DNA of 6,501 nt, taken from NCBI GenBank assembly GCA_910587785.1, contig CAJUOA010000057.1, positions 14,664-21,164 on the forward strand. The letters run 5' to 3'. Made by a program: the position numbers and the translations under genes. Positions 6,241 through 6,501 of the stretch are shown here, one piece after another. Below the pieces are notes generated by a model. The model ran no database searches and was not told the DNA's origin. It saw only the letters and a program-made list of their open reading frames with translations. How positions within the stretch are numbered: position 1 is the first letter of the stretch; every line of letters starts with the position of its first letter. Source of the stretch: an uncultured Oscillospiraceae bacterium (GTDB lineage: Bacteria; Bacillota; Clostridia; Oscillospirales; Oscillospiraceae).

Positions 6241-6501
6241 TACTTTTCGAGGGATTTCAATGTTATGGAGCCTGTTTTTTATAAGAGACTGTTATGGGCA
6301 TAGATTGGGTGGGTAAATGGACTGCTTCTGGGGTTTTAGCAGATTTTCAGATAATTATTTCCACTATGGGTGGACGTGCTACCATGGAGCTACCAGATGT
6401 CCGCTTCCAGAACATCCTGCAAATTCTCGTCTGATAACGCATTTCCTTAACATAGATTCCGGCTCTGCTACCAACCCGCCAAAATCCGCTACCAGCATTC
6501 C
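6241..6501. other. Intergenic stretch of lower GC with no supported gene
   Basis: Base composition drops clearly compared with the genes to the left, with T-rich stretches near 6284-6290 and A/T-rich sequence around 6341-6361. Both strands are broken by stops. The longest open frame reaching the right edge is about 40 codons on the minus strand, with no ribosome binding site and no recognisable product. The right half holds the GCTACCA repeats described separately. The change of composition fits a mobile-element border or old insertion debris, but no transposase is visible. Confidence 0.5.
6378..6494 (+). repeat. Four direct copies of GCTACCA, possible mobile-element end
   Basis: Exact GCTACCA occurs at 6378-6384, 6389-6395, 6467-6473 and 6488-6494. 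The copies form two pairs spaced 11 and 21 bases, about one and two helical turns, and 78 bases separate the inner copies. Repeated short binding sites at an end are typical of some insertion-sequence families, for example IS21. A terminal TG is available at 6367 or 6371. No matching end or transposase lies in the window, so the identity is open. Confidence 0.4.

Noticed and set aside
4471..6303. A 610-codon plus-strand open frame opposite the M3 peptidase
   Set aside because: It begins at an ATG right after the terminator T-run with no ribosome binding site, and its composition is that of an antisense shadow. The peptidase on the other strand has full family motifs.
6379..6501. A 40-codon minus-strand open frame entering from the right edge, and an 18-codon frame at 6390-6446
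   Set aside because: They are too short, without ribosome binding sites or recognisable domains; the second is closed by stops on both sides and lacks a start.
1..6501. tRNA, rRNA, CRISPR array, or known defence system
   Set aside because: No cloverleaf, rRNA-like segment, regularly spaced repeat-spacer array or defence enzyme motif was seen on either strand.

Overview
The window is GC-rich DNA with a strong third-position GC bias. It has textbook sigma-A type promoters, strong AGGAGG ribosome binding sites, a lipobox protein, a DivIVA-like protein and glutamate dehydrogenases resembling that of Clostridium symbiosum. This points to a high-GC gut Bacillota of the Oscillospiraceae type (Flavonifractor, Pseudoflavonifractor or Lawsonibacter relatives). 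The assignment is an inference from protein character, not from a marker gene.

Layout. (1) Positions 1-553, minus strand: a lipoprotein gene cut by the left edge. Its product carries two 42-residue Cys/His domains separated by a Pro/Glu/Ala linker. Each domain is built of three C-x(3,4)-C-x4-H-x-H units. I do not recognise this domain. It is the most novel object here and is easily missed, because long antisense frames cover it. (2) Positions 554-852: a divergent control region with one good promoter for the lipoprotein and one for the gdh operon. (3) Positions 853-3554, plus strand: a tandem two-gene operon of hexameric-type glutamate dehydrogenases, 11 bases apart. The first has all catalytic residues and an NADP-type coenzyme pocket. 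The second has an NAD-type pocket but has lost the catalytic lysine (GGAKGG became GGAAGG) and the substrate-contact asparagine, so it looks like a pseudoenzyme kept under selection. (4) Positions 3645-4415, plus strand: a DivIVA-like coiled-coil protein with its own promoter. (5) Positions 4416-4481: a long hairpin that can terminate transcription from both sides. (6) Positions 4492-6180, minus strand: a cytosolic M3-family oligoendopeptidase with its own extended -10 promoter. (7) Positions 6241-6501: lower-GC DNA with no convincing gene and four copies of GCTACCA, perhaps the edge of a mobile element.

How the genes may work together: the oligopeptidase releases amino acids from peptides, and the intact glutamate dehydrogenase links ammonium and 2-oxoglutarate to glutamate. 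The second dehydrogenase could modulate the first, either as a heterohexamer partner or as an NAD(H)/glutamate sensor; that is a hypothesis. The lipoprotein probably binds transition metal at the outer face of the membrane and has no obvious link to nitrogen metabolism apart from the shared control region.
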